DNA of 64,000 nucleotides from Hippasteria phrygiana (Eukaryota > Echinodermata > Asteroidea > Valvatida > Goniasteridae). The stretch lies in contig JAZGUH010000143.1 in the NCBI GenBank assembly GCA_037893225.1, forward strand, positions 1,116,001-1,180,000, in the 5' to 3' direction. Both the position numbers and the translations under genes were made by a program. Below, one piece after another: positions 1 through 12,045 of this stretch (position 1 is its first letter; each line of letters begins with the position of its first letter). The notes under the pieces were generated by a model. That model was not told where the DNA came from, ran no database searches, and saw only the letters and a program-made list of their open reading frames with translations.

Positions 1-366
1 CCTGATCGTCAGCCGTTCAGCAGTGCGGAAATGACTTTATCGCTTGATTTCTACAATAGTGCTCGATCATCTAAAATAAAATTATCATTTATCCTAACTT
101 TCTAAAAAACTGCTCCGATTTTAATAATTTGTTTATCATTTTAAAGCTTGTGTTGTGTTCTTTCAAATGGTATAAAATCTAGAAAATGATTTTTGCGATG
201 AGAGACTGTTCTCTATTGAGAGCGCCACAATAAAACAAAAATACCTAGAAGTGCATTCAATTTCGACAAATATCTGTGACTCTGGTCCGTATGCAGCTAC
301 TTAAAGAGTGGGGAAAGAGCCCGGGAGGCTGTCATGTTTGTTTAAATGGTGAATGATCGCTCCGTG
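1..366. other. Non-coding, no feature recognised
   Basis: AT-rich sequence with no convincing coding frame, splice pattern or repeat structure. It directly precedes a MITE copy starting near 367. Confidence 0.4.
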
Positions 367-1062
367 CATTGTAAACAAAAAACACCGTTTTTAACGGGGC
401 TTTCCTGGCAGTTTGGCCGCCAGTACCATCCCGTAAAAAAACGGTGGAAGCTGTTATCTAAAACGACTAATGAACACTGTTATTTTACGTTTCTGACCCT
501 TAAAATATCCCTGCTATTCTTTTAAAAAGACGGGTTATTAATATAATTCACTAAGTTATACTGGAGGTTTGGTGTAAGTAATTACAAATTTACAAAAATG
601 GGAACCAGATTAAATAGACGTATATAATGTATTATACATTACTACAGGTATAAAAATAATATACAAATACTATGATAATCTACTAAACGATATGAACTGA
701 ATTATGTCGTGCTTTAGCTCTATATTCAGCCTTATCCCGCCATGATGAAGTCACGGTTTCCGATGAACAATTTCAATATTTGAATTCGAAAGGAGATGTA
801 AGGCGATTCTTTACCTCTGTTTACAGATAAAATAAATTCTATTGTGGAATTGTTTAAATAATTAAATGTTTTGGACGAAACACTACAATTTAACACGACT
901 TGTGTGAACACACATTTCCTCAGTTCTGATCGGTCAGTTGCTGCGTAATGAGATTCGTGCAGGAGAACATTAGATTTTACGTCCAAAACCCGTTAAAACT
1001 AAAGATGGTGATGTTTTTTACAGGGGGAAAACCCGTTATTTTAGGGAATTTGTTTTACAGTG
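367..1062. mobile_element. MITE, family with CACTGTAAAA-like ends (copy A)
   Basis: A ~696 bp non-coding element. The left end reads roughly CATTGTAAACAAAAAACACC and the right end closes with TTTTACAGTG, forming imperfect terminal inverted repeats. The interior aligns along almost its whole length with 16078-16786, for example the stretches around TTCCTGGCAGTTTGG, AACACTGTTATTTTACG and CATGATGAAGTCACGGTTTC. A 3' fragment recurs at about 48385-48602. It encodes nothing and must be moved in trans. The TIR pattern would suit a hAT-like or similar DNA transposon, but no clean target duplication was established. Confidence 0.7.
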
Positions 1063-3852
1063 TGGCGGTCCACGTGTGGTGGTATTGTTTACATTTAAAT
1101 CATCTGATCACGTGAGTGGAAAAGGATTCATGCGTGGTATAATAGTTTAGAAATCATTGCCTCAATCAGCGTACAGCATACGGCTGTTTGATGATAGCCT
1201 CCATATCTCCCCCAAGTAAATAACGATGCCTTTTAGGTGTTCGAAATCGCTGCATCTGGTGCTCCTACATAACTGTTTTTGTTTTACCCCAGAGACAGCG
1301 ATGAAACTACGGTCTACTTTGCAGGAGACTACCGGGGCACTAAGTGGTGCACCAAATTTTCTATAGGGGCACTACAGGAAACCTTGCCCACAAACGTCTC
1401 GGTTTTTGTTTGTTGGGCGGAATGATTTCGAATATACTAAATCATATTTGGAATGTACTAAATCATGCTTGGAATGTACTGAATAATGTTTCGAGGGAAC
1501 AAAATGGATTTCGAGGGAAAGAACACTTCGTTTGAACGAAATAAAAGAAACAAACATTTCGTGCCCGCCCCTTTGTTTAGGGCACAAACAAAACATAAAC
1601 ACACTGGGTTACAAAGCAGTGGCGTAGCCAATATGGGAACTCGTGCGCCGCTCTGGAAATGTTGGTTCAGGGGCTGTATAGCGCGTTGATATGCGTTTAG
1701 TTCGGACGTCATTTGTAAAGGCTCTGGAATTAAAGCACCATCCATTAAAAAGTTTAACTCCGAATTTCAAATTATTTTGCAGGGATACTTGTTTACAAAC
1801 ATTTTACAATGTGGTCCTGAAAATCTGGGGAAAAATGTACTTGACCCCATTAAAAATGACGACCCCCCCTTTTCCCAGCAAAAAGAACCTGGCCGTGCCA
1901 CTAACTGGAACTACGCCTTTCCGCCTACCAATACCCGAAGGAATTCGTCTTGAATTTGTTTCTTTTCTTTTTCGCCTGAGGTTGTGACTTCCCTGTCGCA
2001 CATCCTGCAATTAAAATAACTTCAAAGGAAATTGAATCAAAGAAAAGCTTTCTTTTTGCCAATAGAACATACATCAATCAAACAAACTATTTTTGGCATT
2101 TTTAACAGCAGCTTAAAAATACATTAAAGCCATTGGAGTACGCTAACTGTTAAAGACTCTCTAACCCTAACATGCATTTTGATATCTTTCTTTGTTTTGA
2201 ATAAAGGTTCATCAATACAGACGGAACGAATTTGACTAAACAGACAAAAATATTGCAAAAACATTTGTTTGGCACAGGGGGAGGAGAGTTGGTCTCACTG
2301 ACGGCGGAAGTTTCCCGGCCTGGTTTTATGGGTCTGAAAATTGGGATAATTTATCTGGAATATTTTGATCTTTTTTTCTATTTAGATCTGGGCCCAGAAA
2401 AACCGTATGGTTGGCAATTCAAAATGTCGCCAACCCTATCACCTACCTCTGATCGTAACCCCTTATACCTAGAAAAAGACAGTGTTAACTGTCAAATTTC
2501 TATTTGTGCCTTTGGAGATATAACCGCCACATGTTGTTTCTTCTCAGTACAAATTTTAACTCCTATGTCTAAAAATGTATCACCTGCAATAGCCCCTGAT
2601 TTAGCCCAAAATACACGAAAACTACGAGTAACTGTGAAAAAAAAGGGCTTAGTGAGAACACAAAAGTCAGCATTAGGCATATGCGTGGAGGCCAACCAGA
2701 TACGGTTAAAAGCATGCAGGTCGAAGAGTGTCTCTATTCGCGAATTTTCATTGAAATTACGGTAATGAACTATTGTATAACTCTTGAACACTCTGGACTT
2801 GTAGATATATACAGTAATGGAAGCGTCATTGTCACACAAAACGTCTATATACTGAGGAACTTGATGACGAGTCCTGTGACAAGCTCCTTAATAAGCAGGA
2901 CACATACTGGAGATATTTTGAAGTTCACGAAACAGTCTTTAATATGGAACCATGACCACACTGTCTGCTCCCATAGGAGCAATTTCCCATAGGTAATATT
3001 GTACATTAAGACCAATAACCACACAAAATATGTTCTAAGGTCAAATATCTCTTTTAATGTCTTTAACAGTGCATCAAATGGCGTTTCGAGTGACCCAAAG
3101 GTCAAAGCAGCATTACTATCTTATGGATTTGGAATTGTAACGAATTTTAAGGGAAATTTATCAATTTCGTATTTTTTTATTCTAGTAATATACTGATCAG
3201 TTATCAGTTATTGACAATAGGTTGGTAAAAGGTTGAAGAAACAATCGTATGTAATTAATTATAGTAAATGTGTAACAACAAATGTCAACACAAATATCTG
3301 CTTGTCAACTGGCGTCTAGAAAACTTAACTTCGGTACGTTTGATGTTACAAAACAGACCTCGTAAACAATCAACAGCAACAAACAAACAAACAAACAGAG
3401 AAATTTAAGTCCGCCCATATCAAGCACAGGTTGATACAAACAAACGATTCTTTTACAGCCTGGTTTATCATATATTTCGAGCTTCATATCAACAAGGCAT
3501 GATTTCAATTTTCAGAGTGGAAGTGCCCGATTATACTGACGGGTAAATGAATTAAGGGAATGGCTATAGGTAAAGGTCTGCATTGTATTGATTATAACAA
3601 GATGTTATGCTTCAACAAACTCAATTTTCCGTGTGAATGTTTCTCTATTTTCTAACCAAATCAAATCATGACAAAAACCTCAGACAAAAACGAAGAACTG
3701 TTTTCGCATTTTGGATGTTAAACTGAGTATGCGGCACCTAAATGTAGCCCACACCTTAAATGCATACCCCAACTCTAGATAAATGTTGCGCGAACCCTAT
3801 CTGTATAGTCACAACCCTTTGCCCAAGCTCGAGCCCTATAAGGTTGCATGTA
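1063..3852. other. Non-coding stretch, no gene recognised
   Basis: Several open frames of 60-177 codons occur here, none with domain-like composition or convincing splice context. A short imperfect 21-bp tandem repeat (unit like AATGTACTAAATCATGCTTGG, about three copies) lies at 1428-1490. Otherwise only AT-rich sequence is seen. Confidence 0.4.
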
Positions 3853-4095
3853 ACGCTCGGGCTATATTTAGGTACAGGGTTGGAACTACATTGGGCTTGG
3901 ACTACATATAGCTACAAGGTTGGAACTACATTGGGCTTGGACTACATATAGGTACAGTGTTGGAACTGCATTCGGCATGGACTACATATAGGTACAGGGT
4001 TGGAACTATTGGGATGGGCTACATATAGGTACAGTGTTGGAACTATATTGGGCTTGGGCTACATAACAGGGTTGGGGCTACAATAAAGAGCTCTT
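3853..4095. repeat. 40-bp minisatellite
   Basis: About 5-6 imperfect tandem copies of a 40-bp unit containing GGTTGGAACTACATTGGGCT followed by TGGACTACATATAGGTACA. Units differ by substitutions and small deletions, and the last copies shorten. The reading frame through the array is incidental. Confidence 0.85.
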
Positions 4096-4435
4096 GCCAC
4101 ATTTAGGTTCAGAGTTATAGGGCTACATTTGGGAACTCTATTTCCCCCAGATAGTACGTATCAGAAAGAAAAAATTGTGTCCCCTGTAAACTATACCCTT
4201 GTACCGCTGGGGATACGTCCACTTTCTTCGAGACCAGATGACTCATTAGATCCTTCAAAGCCCTACCAATCCTATCAGCCCTACCAAAGCCCTATACCAA
4301 TCAGTGCCGGCGGTATAGGGGGGGGGGGGGGGGATTCCACCAAGAGATTAATTATGTTGATTTCCTTCGCTGTTCAAATTCATAGCTATAGTGTTGAAAG
4401 TATAGTGTTCTGTGCACACAGTTGGGCCATAGCAT
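4096..4435. other. Non-coding with poly-G run
   Basis: No gene seen. A poly-G run lies at about 4319-4334. The flanking tandem CCCTACCAATCCTATCAGC-like sequence is low-complexity. Confidence 0.4.
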
Positions 4436-4437
4436 TA

Positions 4438-5336
4438 TAAACTCCTCAAAAATCGTTTGGAATTTTTTTTCAACTCTGTATTTCCTGAGTTAATTTGGGA
4501 TTGGTCATATTATGTTGTGTATAAATAAAAAGCTTGTTTATTCTGCTTTACGATAATACCTCATTTATAACAATAGCTTGTTCCAGAGCTGAAATATTGT
4601 CTTGAGAAGATGGTAGGGTCACAAACAAAATGTGCCAAATCTGTGCTCAACAGAACAATCCATTGTGCTAGTGCAGTAGACATGAATAGAGAAGACAATT
4701 TGGCAATGCACAAAACATGCAAGAGAAAACTTCCCTAATAGCGAGTTGAAGATCCAAATGCTGCCACAACAGCCTGACACCTCCTCCTCATGCTGCTAAC
4801 CAGCCTCCTCACTCGATCCTGCGGTATGGCGTTCCATTCCTCCGTCAAGATTTGTCGCAGCTGAACCAAAGTTGTTGCATCAGTCACTCTCTTGCGCACA
4901 GAACGACCTAGCTGTTCCCATAAATGCAAGATACCAACATCAAATGACCACTTTGAAAAAGAGTCCAGAACCAGAGAGTCACTGTGCATTCATCCATGCT
5001 CAACCACCTGTTCAATTCCTGTTCTTATTCAATACAAATCAAAGGCATTCAAATCAATATCACTAATGGTCAGTTCAAAATCAATACCTGTAATTGTCAG
5101 TTCTAAGCACAGTGGATTGTTCTGTTGAGCACAGATTTGGCACATTTTGTTTGTGACCCTACCATCTTCTCAAGACAATATTTCAGCTCTGGAACAAGCT
5201 ATTGTTACAAATGAGGTATTATCGTAAAGCAGAATAAACAAGCTTTTTATTGATACACAACATAATATGACCAATCCCCAAATAACTCAAGAAATACAGT
5301 GTTGAAAAAGATTACAAACTTTTTTTGAGGAGTTTA
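4438..5336. mobile_element. Tc1/mariner-like element with long TIRs, internally deleted
   Basis: Two arms of ~230 bp (about 4438-4670 and 5105-5336) are inverted copies of each other. The outermost bases are TAAACTCCTCAAA / TTTGAGGAGTTTA, flanked by TA on both sides (4436-4437 and 5337-5338), the target duplication expected for Tc1/mariner. The ~430 bp centre retains the C-terminal end of a transposase on the minus strand (4735-4989). The catalytic N-terminal and core parts are missing, so this copy is a non-autonomous deletion derivative. Confidence 0.85.
4735..4989 (-). pseudogene. Tc1-like transposase, C-terminal remnant
   Basis: An 84-codon open frame on the minus strand. Its second half (WEQLGRSVRKR, then LRQILTEEWNAIPQDRVRR, then SMRRRCQAVVAAFG) matches the typical C-terminal tail of Tc1-family DDE transposases. 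The DDE catalytic core that should lie upstream is absent. The apparent start codon is incidental, since the frame is only the 3' end of a former gene. It sits centrally between the two long inverted repeats, which supports the assignment. Confidence 0.8.
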
Positions 5337-5338
5337 TA

Positions 5339-7865
5339 AACATTCATAGACAAAACACTCCACACATGCAACCGTTTATTTTGGAGGTATTATTCACACC
5401 TGCTATTTCATTACTTGCCCCATAGCTTTTGAAAATTTGATACTATTTTGAATGCACCACCCCAAATATTTCCTTGCCCCACACTTGCCCCCTCCAACCC
5501 CCCCCCAAAAAAAAAAACCCACAAGTGTGTCAATACCTGCAATCATGTACGTCCCATTGTTCCTCTTTTGTTTATACTCTAACTTTTTCGGAAGGCCTCC
5601 CATATGTTTTGTACACGATTTTTAATCATGGACGTTCGGTCAAACGTGTACCCTTTGTCTACGCCCGAATTATTTTGTCCTAGGTCCACGATTGCCGGTA
5701 TATACATACTCACACACACACATGTACGTTTTCCTATCCTCCTGAGGACCATGAATGGAACCCTTCTTTTGTTCCCTTTGTTTGTACTTTTTCCGAACAG
5801 CTCCCATAAGGTTTGTACACGAAATTCTCCCGAGGACTCGGCCCAAGTCCTCGGTGTCATTGTTATCTCTAATCCCCCATTGTCCCAGGTCCTCTCTCGT
5901 ATAACCCACTCACACATACTCACAAAAACCCCAACAAAACTGTAGAGTCTCGCGCCGCCACCATTGGCGTCGCAAGGGGGGGAGGGGAACCCCCCCCCCC
6001 CTCGGAAATTCAAAAAAAGGAGAGAAAAAGAAAAGAAAGTCGAAGTCAATGTCGTACTGAGTTGAATGTATATAACATTAAAACACCTGATGAAAGGGGG
6101 CCTAAAATGCGGCTATATACAACAGGCCTGGGTATCCTGGTCTAGAATAATGCGTCGAGTGATGTCCAGCACCACCCCTCCCCTTTCGATTTTTCCACGG
6201 CCGGTGATTTCTCCTTTTGCTGCTTTCTGGTGAGTGCTTTGCCCCTCTCTAGAAAAAATCCTGGCGGTGCCCATGGCCGCCACTGAAGGCAAAAGAATGC
6301 TGTGAATTGAGCCTGGCCTCGTGTTCTGTCATTTTAACCATCAAGTCATTGAGACTTGAGTCAGAATTTACCCAGGCTGACGTCTCGTTGTTAACAACGT
6401 GAAAGTGTGTTCCAGACTCCCTGAATGTTCCTCCAACGAACTCAAGCGTTTTCAAACGAACTTGTGTATACCCACGCTTGTAAAAGTTATGAGTTAAGAG
6501 TTTCCAGGAAATTGTCGATTTGATATAAAGCCAGGATTATGCAACAATATGTTATGTTATAATCATATATATGAAAAGGCGAACAAGGTCTGACCACAGA
6601 GATATTTGAGGACAGTTGGCCACTGTGGGGAATGCGGCCAGATTTTTGGGCACAAGGCAAGGGGCAAACTGGTAACCATAATTATTCGAAGTTTTTTGTA
6701 ACTTTTGCACGCAATGTACGAAAAATAAAGCAAAAACTTTACGGATCAGTAAGGAGACAGACCTGTGATCCAGTAAAAAAAATAGAAAATTGCCATGGCA
6801 ATTTGAGACTATTTTCAAATAAATTCTAACAGTACCCTTCATAATGAGGGTCCGGGGGATTTGTTGAAAACAAATTTATGTCTCAAATTTTGCGGGAAAA
6901 TCAATTTGGTTATCAATTTTCCGCATGACTTGTGCACTGTGTTTATCCACCAAGTAGCCTACTGCATATGCGCTGTACAGTTGTATTTTGTAATCTAAAT
7001 TTGGCTTGTAGACCTATTTATTAAGCCCCGCCCCTTGACGCATTGACCAATCACAGCCCCGTGTGCGCCAGGGCCACAAATCAGTCACGAATGCAAGGCT
7101 TTTGTCGGGCCATAATCACGTCTGTGATTGGTCAATACTTCTAGGAGTTAAGCGTAAAGGTGTTGTATGTCCGTGCTTTTGGGAAGTACCCTGCCAAATA
7201 CATCTTTAAATTGAATTGCTAATTTGTCACCTTTATCTATGTTTAATGAGCTTTCCAAAGAGACATTCCACAAAAAAGTTTTAAATTAAGAATTAGGAGC
7301 GGGATGCTCCTAATTCCTGCAATCTTTGCTCGTAGCACATAATAAAGCAATATATTATAGGAAGACTAAAGTGTAAAGAGTGTATAGTAAGTGTTTTTGT
7401 TCTAAAATACAGTTTCCTTCCACAGTTCGTAGTAGGGGAAATCCATTCGATTGAAATTGTTCAGTCAGACCACGGACATAGCGGCTATTAATTAACCGAA
7501 TCAGTCTATTCTCATACCATGTACACTATAAAGAGTCCGAAATTATCAGGTTTGGATCTTCTTGTTTTCTCCTGAGGTCTCGTAAATAGGTTGCCTTTAT
7601 CATCGTGTGATCACACATTTACGCCCACCCTTAATGGCATGATTCACATCGATCAGTATAACACTCTTCTCACGTCTCAAACTCACGTCTCAAAATGACT
7701 TGCCCTTCAGATAGCCAACTGGCGTACGATAAAGTGGGACCTTCCACCCGGTTACTTCTAGAAAAGTACCCAACGTAGTCAAGTCCAAGAGGCCCTTTGA
7801 GACAGACTAATATCATCACATATAGTTTGTACAAGCTTGAGTCAGGTACCCAACACAGAGGACTT
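5339..7865. other. Non-coding stretch with diffuse repeats
   Basis: No gene recognised. The part at about 7190-7350 (containing GAGCTTTCCAAAGAGACATTC and GCTCCTAATTCCTGCAATCT) resembles 18190-18420 and is a diverged dispersed repeat. Short CA-rich and C-rich tracts occur near 5490-5520, 5705-5720 and 5980-6000. Confidence 0.4.
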
Positions 7866-7869
7866 GAAC

Positions 7870-8103
7870 CGCAGCCCATAATACAACCAATAGTTCCGAA
7901 GGAAGCTTGGACGTGCTATTTATTGACGTCATCCTGGCAAACTCCTTAAAAACTGTGGAGTCTTTGTGGCCAAGTCTCTTCAAGCTTTGTCTCACACGCG
8001 CTGTCTCAGCAGCAACTTTTGTCCTAGTCAAGTGAACGAATTCCCAGTTTTGCTGCCACTGATTCATTATTTCAGCATAGAGATCACGAGTGTCTTCGTT
8101 TTA
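7870..8103 (-). CDS. Possible internal exon, unknown protein
   Basis: On the minus strand a polypyrimidine tract and AG (TTATTTTCAG, ending at about 8104) is followed by an open frame that reads through ~78 codons. Its composition looks protein-like: charged, amphipathic and helix-rich, including the stretch FVHLTRTKVAAETARVRQSL. GC content and codon regularity exceed the surroundings. No clear donor was found at the 3' side, where candidates are weak, and no domain family is recognised. It could be a host exon, a retrocopy fragment or chance. The end coordinate is approximate. Confidence 0.3.
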
Positions 8104-8334
8104 CTGAAAATAACAACCGCGGTGGACTAAGAAGTAAGTGGGTATATTTTGATGCCAAAAGGTAAGATTAATAATGTTTTCAGATCTGGACTGTATTTAA
8201 TCAGTATAGATTAGGACTGCCTGGGTTGCCCTCTCCTCTGAGCCATACACTGCAAAAACTGTGTTTAGCAATTAAACACTTTCTTGCGCCCACCCAAACA
8301 AAGATACTGACAATTTGGGAGACCGCCAACATAG

Positions 8335-8407
8335 GGCAAGATAGCTGAGGTTGTAGAGCGCCGGTACGGTGTTCTGGAGGTCGCAGGTTCGAATCCCGCT
8401 CCTGCCA
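8335..8407 (+). repeat. tRNA-derived SINE head
   Basis: A 73-nt block beginning GGCAAGATAGC and ending CTCCTGCCA has an A-box-like region (TAGAGCGC context) and a strong B box (GGTTCGAATCC), so it is tRNA-derived. The acceptor arms nearly pair, but the anticodon arm is irregular. The same block recurs with changes at 8821-8884, 8985-9060 (minus), 9285-9410 and in truncated form near 18536. It is therefore a repeat rather than a functional tRNA gene. Confidence 0.75.
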
Positions 8408-8546
8408 GTTTTCTTTGTTCACTTTGAAAATGTATTCAAATATACCTAGTCAGTTTCCCTTGTGGATTGTTTGATGAATTATCAGTTAAAAAGTCGTATC
8501 CTCATCGAGTGATCCCCACAATGTCGCTTCCCAGGTTGTATCGTAA

Positions 8547-8725
8547 AGGGCCGGTCACACAGGCCACGATAACGACGACGATAACGAAAACGGTAAGAAT
8601 TAACGCCATTGATTGGTGGAATTGTCGCGCGTGTAATACGCGCGCGACCCATTCACCAATACAGAGCGTTGATTCGCATCCTTTTTGTTTTCGTCGTCGT
8701 TATCGTGGCCTGTGTGACCGGCCCT
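8547..8725. mobile_element. PIF/Harbinger-like MITE nested in repeat
   Basis: A 179-bp element with ~40 bp terminal inverted repeats starting AGGGCCGGTCACACAGGCC and ending with the inverse. It is flanked by TAA on both sides (8544-8546 and 8726-8728), the three-base duplication typical of PIF/Harbinger. The inverted partner arm near 9140-9165 lacks the element and shows the empty site with one TAA. The centre carries a second palindrome (GTCGCGCGTGTAATACGCG). Confidence 0.85.
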
Positions 8726-9430
8726 TAATTGAGTGTGATGCCTGGCTACACGGCATTCTGGGTTGATGACTTCTGACTACCGCCCACCTAAACCAAGACA
8801 CTGACAATTTGGAAAACATAGGGCAGTTGGTAGAGCGCCGGTACGGTATTCCGAAGGTCGCATGTTTGAATCCCGCTCCTGCCAGTTCTCTTTGTTCACT
8901 TTGAAAACATGTTTAAATAATATAGTGTTGACAGATGGTAATGTTTAGCTTCTAAAATGTTTATAAACTTTCAAAGTTAACAAAGGAAACTGGCGGGAGC
9001 GGGATTCGAACTTGCGATCTCCGGAATACCGTACGCCGGTACTCTGTTGGAGGTTTCCCAAATTGTCAGTATCTTTGTTCGGGTGGGCGCTAGTCAGAAG
9101 TCAAAAACACATAATGGCATGTAGCCAGTGATCACGCCTAATTTACGATACAACCCGGGAAGCGACATTGTGGGGATCACTCAATAAGGATACGACGTTT
9201 TAACTTATAAGTTTACAAACTCATCAAACAATCTACAAGGGAAACTGACTACGTAAATTTGAATAATTTTTAAAGTGAACAAAGAAAACTGGCAGGAACG
9301 GGATTCGAACCTGTGACCTCCGGAACACCGTACCGGTACGGTGTTCTGGAGGTCGCAGGTTCGCAGGTTCGGAGGAGTTCGTAGGTATGAATTCCGCTCC
9401 TGCCAGTTTTCTTTGTTCACTTTGAAGTTT

Positions 9431-10940
9431 ACAAACTGATAGCAAGATTGTTTTTAATTGCTAAACACAAATTTTAGAATGTACAGTTTGGGATCGCGGG
9501 TGGGGGAGGGTGTTCATACACGAAGTTTTGTTTTAAAAAGTTGACCACAATTGCTTTTAGCCAGGAAAAGTTTTGAAAAAGTAGGAGGGGGAGTCGGTAC
9601 TCTTTTGTGAACTTGTGAAGCGCTCAATTTCAAAGAAAGAAAAGAAAAAAACGGCAAAATGACAAGGGGTGGCCCTACACTCGATACGCCACTGCCCCTT
9701 CTTGAGAAATGTCTGATTTGGTGGCAGTACACAGCCCGGACCATCCCAAGCATTCATACATATTGGGAAGATGTTCTCTTCAGGTCACTACGTTGTAGAT
9801 GCGACAAAAGCCTCGAAGGAGTAAGTTTACATTAATATTACATGCAACAATGAGGGCAGCTTGTTTCATTTGATCTCGATCCCAAAGACTCAGACCAAAT
9901 ACACCACTACGAATGTTTTTGGGTTACTTTTCTGCGAAATTCTGATCCCAATTTAGTTTTTGTCCCCACTGCCTCCGTTTTTGTCTTCACAATAACGACT
10001 ATTTCGAAAGAGTAACTTTTCCTATTCTGCCTCAACGCGGAGAAAAATCGTCACCGCTTTCACGAAGGAACGGGCATGTAAACAAATGATGATCTTTTTT
10101 TGTTTGGTGATTAACGTCGTACTTGACCATTCTGACTTGGTTTCATGAAAAAACGTTAACTGATTTCTCAATTAGACTATAACTGTGCAAGGGGCCGACA
10201 TGTCACAAAATTGCATTTCGCGTTTTCATGAAGAGACGCGAACATGCCTGCCCCCTTGAACATGCACAAAACATATAGCACGGAGATTTGTAAAAGTAGG
10301 TCAACTGAGATTTTAGGTTTCACGAAGGGATGGGCATCTTTAACTAATTAATTTGGCTAATTAAACTCTGTGTTTATGATAATTACCAAGGTTACAGAAA
10401 AATGTACCTCTCAAAGAACCACATGAGTGCCTTTTCCCTGCGCAAAATTATCCTAATGATTTTTGCAGTTTTAAATGAGAAGAACCTCAATGTGTTTTTC
10501 TTAAAAATCGACATGCCTGTCTCTTCGTGAAAATGGTGACTAAATAGGAGCACGCGAGCAGGTTGACAATTAAAGGTATGATATAGCTTTGGTAATGATC
10601 AAAAACCAATTGTGTTTAACTTGAAACCAAATTGATTAGAATGCCGATCCTCATAGAGTAACAATGTCATCTGAAATGCTATCACCTTTCGAGAAAATTG
10701 TGTCTAAAATTCTCTAAAAATTGTGTGACTTTCAATAATCGAAGTAAGTACACTATGAACATGCACAAAATCAATGTTAAAACGGAAACGGTTTTTCACT
10801 ATTTTCTCGCGACACGCCTAACGAATTGAGCTCAATTAACTTTCACAAGTTTGTCATTTCATGTACAATATGCTGAATCCCACAAAGTATAAACAGTGCT
10901 TGCAACTGCTTTGCCAGCTCTTCCAACGCTGTTATCATAC
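9431..10940. repeat. Non-coding; diverged repeat with TTTCACGAAGRGA motifs
   Basis: No gene seen. From about 10020 to 10560 there are several copies, in both orientations, of a motif like TTTTCACGAAGAGAC (near 10050, 10225, 10315 and, inverted, 10520). The block with TAGGTCAACTGAGATTTTAGG at 10295-10320 recurs inverted at about 44790-44815, and the rest resembles 30980-31250. This is a dispersed repeat family, class unknown. Confidence 0.5.
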
Positions 10941-10949
10941 CTTTAAACA

Positions 10950-11160
10950 GAGTTGTTATCAAGTTAATCACAATTAAGTCAATCACGAGTCATCACAAGT
11001 CACCACAAGTCATCACAAACCACGTAACAAGATATTGAAACACACTATAGAACAAAATCATTCCTTTGTCATTGTTCATCCTATGTAGCTTGTGACCTGA
11101 CTTGTGATCTGCCTTTTGATCTGACTTGTGACTGACTTGTGATTGACTTGATTACAACTC
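10950..11160. repeat. Foldback of CACAAGTCA/TGACTTGTG repeats
   Basis: The left part holds iterated AGTCATCACAAGTCACCAC-type units and the right part holds iterated TTGTGATCTGACTTGTGAC units, inverse in sense, around an AT-rich centre. The result is a large imperfect hairpin. No coding content was seen. Confidence 0.6.
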
Positions 11161-11337
11161 TGCTATTAAATGTATTGTATTCTCTCCCTGAAGTGTCCTT
11201 CGGTAAAATTGGTACACCCTGGATGCCCCGCTACAAATTGGACCCTATGCAGAATTACTTGTTAATAAATAAGCCATTTTCCCACTTTAAATCATGCATC
11301 ATAATGTTGTCACTAGAGAAATCGAAGCCTTGGCAGG

Positions 11338-11536
11338 ATGCATCGATTGCGAGGTTTTCTACTAATGATCGTGTTAGTAGCCTGCCTTAATGGAAAGATG
11401 AGACGATCACTCGCACAGGAGCCTGCGGTTAACAGCGATGTATGTGCGCGGACCGTCCTGCCCGAGTATTTGCGGGCACCCTGCGACGAGTTCCTTCGAA
11501 CCCACCCGGAACCAGACGGTGAAGAATCCCCGCCAA
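11338..11536 (+). CDS. Candidate first exon, secreted protein
   Basis: The frame begins with a basic-hydrophobic segment (MHRLRGFLLMIVLVACLNG) that looks like a signal peptide. About 45 residues follow that are rich in charge and proline and hold two cysteines. The exon would end at the strong donor CAA|GTAAGT (intron from 11537), leaving phase 1. GC content rises clearly above the neighbourhood. The open frame running past the donor to 11694 looks intronic. The mature product is not recognised; a peptide precursor or small secreted protein is possible. Partner exons were not found. Confidence 0.45.
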
Positions 11537-12045
11537 GTAAGTCAGCCACGCTCGTTGAAACACGCGAACATTGCAAGGGGCAGGACTTCTGGGTGCGGTT
11601 TGGTTGTAAACAAGGCTGGGCGTGTAGCCAAAAACACGAGTGTCACAGAATAATAGTTTATGCATTTGTGCATCAAAATTATCTTTTCATTTGAGTGCTG
11701 CCAAGCACAGTTTACACTGCAAATTCGCACCAAATTCTCTCACTTGTGTGACCTCGAGTGCCTCAAAAAGCAGTGGCCAAGTTCATGGTGCTAAAAAACA
11801 CACAAAAAACTTGCTGAGTAATAACAGGTTACCAGCCAAAAATCCATGTTATTTTTATGCTAAGCACAAATAGGATGAATACCAGTCACAAGCAATATAC
11901 TTAAAACGAAAATGTTGGGTGGTAATCCTGTTTTACCAAGCAAGGCTTTTCATGCTAAGCAAACTTGTGTGCTCATGAACCTAATGAAAATGGACCCAGA
12001 TTGTAGCTACTGTACCTCTTGCGCGTAAATAATGTATAGTGAGCG
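11537..12045. other. Non-coding (putative intron or intergenic)
   Basis: Sequence downstream of the GTAAGT at 11537, with no second exon recognised. Contains TGCTAAGCACAAAT and CTAAGCAAAC type short repeats. Confidence 0.35.

Larger units (their letters stand above)
8200..9430. repeat. Inverted cluster of tRNA-derived repeats
   Basis: A composite repeat occurs in opposite orientations. The left part (about 8280-8905, plus sense) and the right part (about 8940-9420, minus sense) share CCACAATGTCGCTTCCC, CAAAGATACTGACAATTTGG, tRNA-like blocks and TTCTTTGTTCACTTTGAAAA. At 9285-9410 two tRNA-like blocks meet head to head around a CCGTACCGGTACGG palindrome. The inverted layout points to local duplication or foldback. 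A MITE (8547-8725) is inserted in the left arm only. Confidence 0.75.

Noticed and set aside
5579..6049. 156-codon minus-strand ORF
   Set aside because: Low-complexity start in a C/G-rich tract and repeated GTACACG-type sequence; no recognisable protein.
8335..9408. Functional tRNA genes
   Set aside because: B boxes are good, but the anticodon arm is irregular, copies are truncated or inverted, and the block is embedded in a repeated unit; best read as SINE heads.
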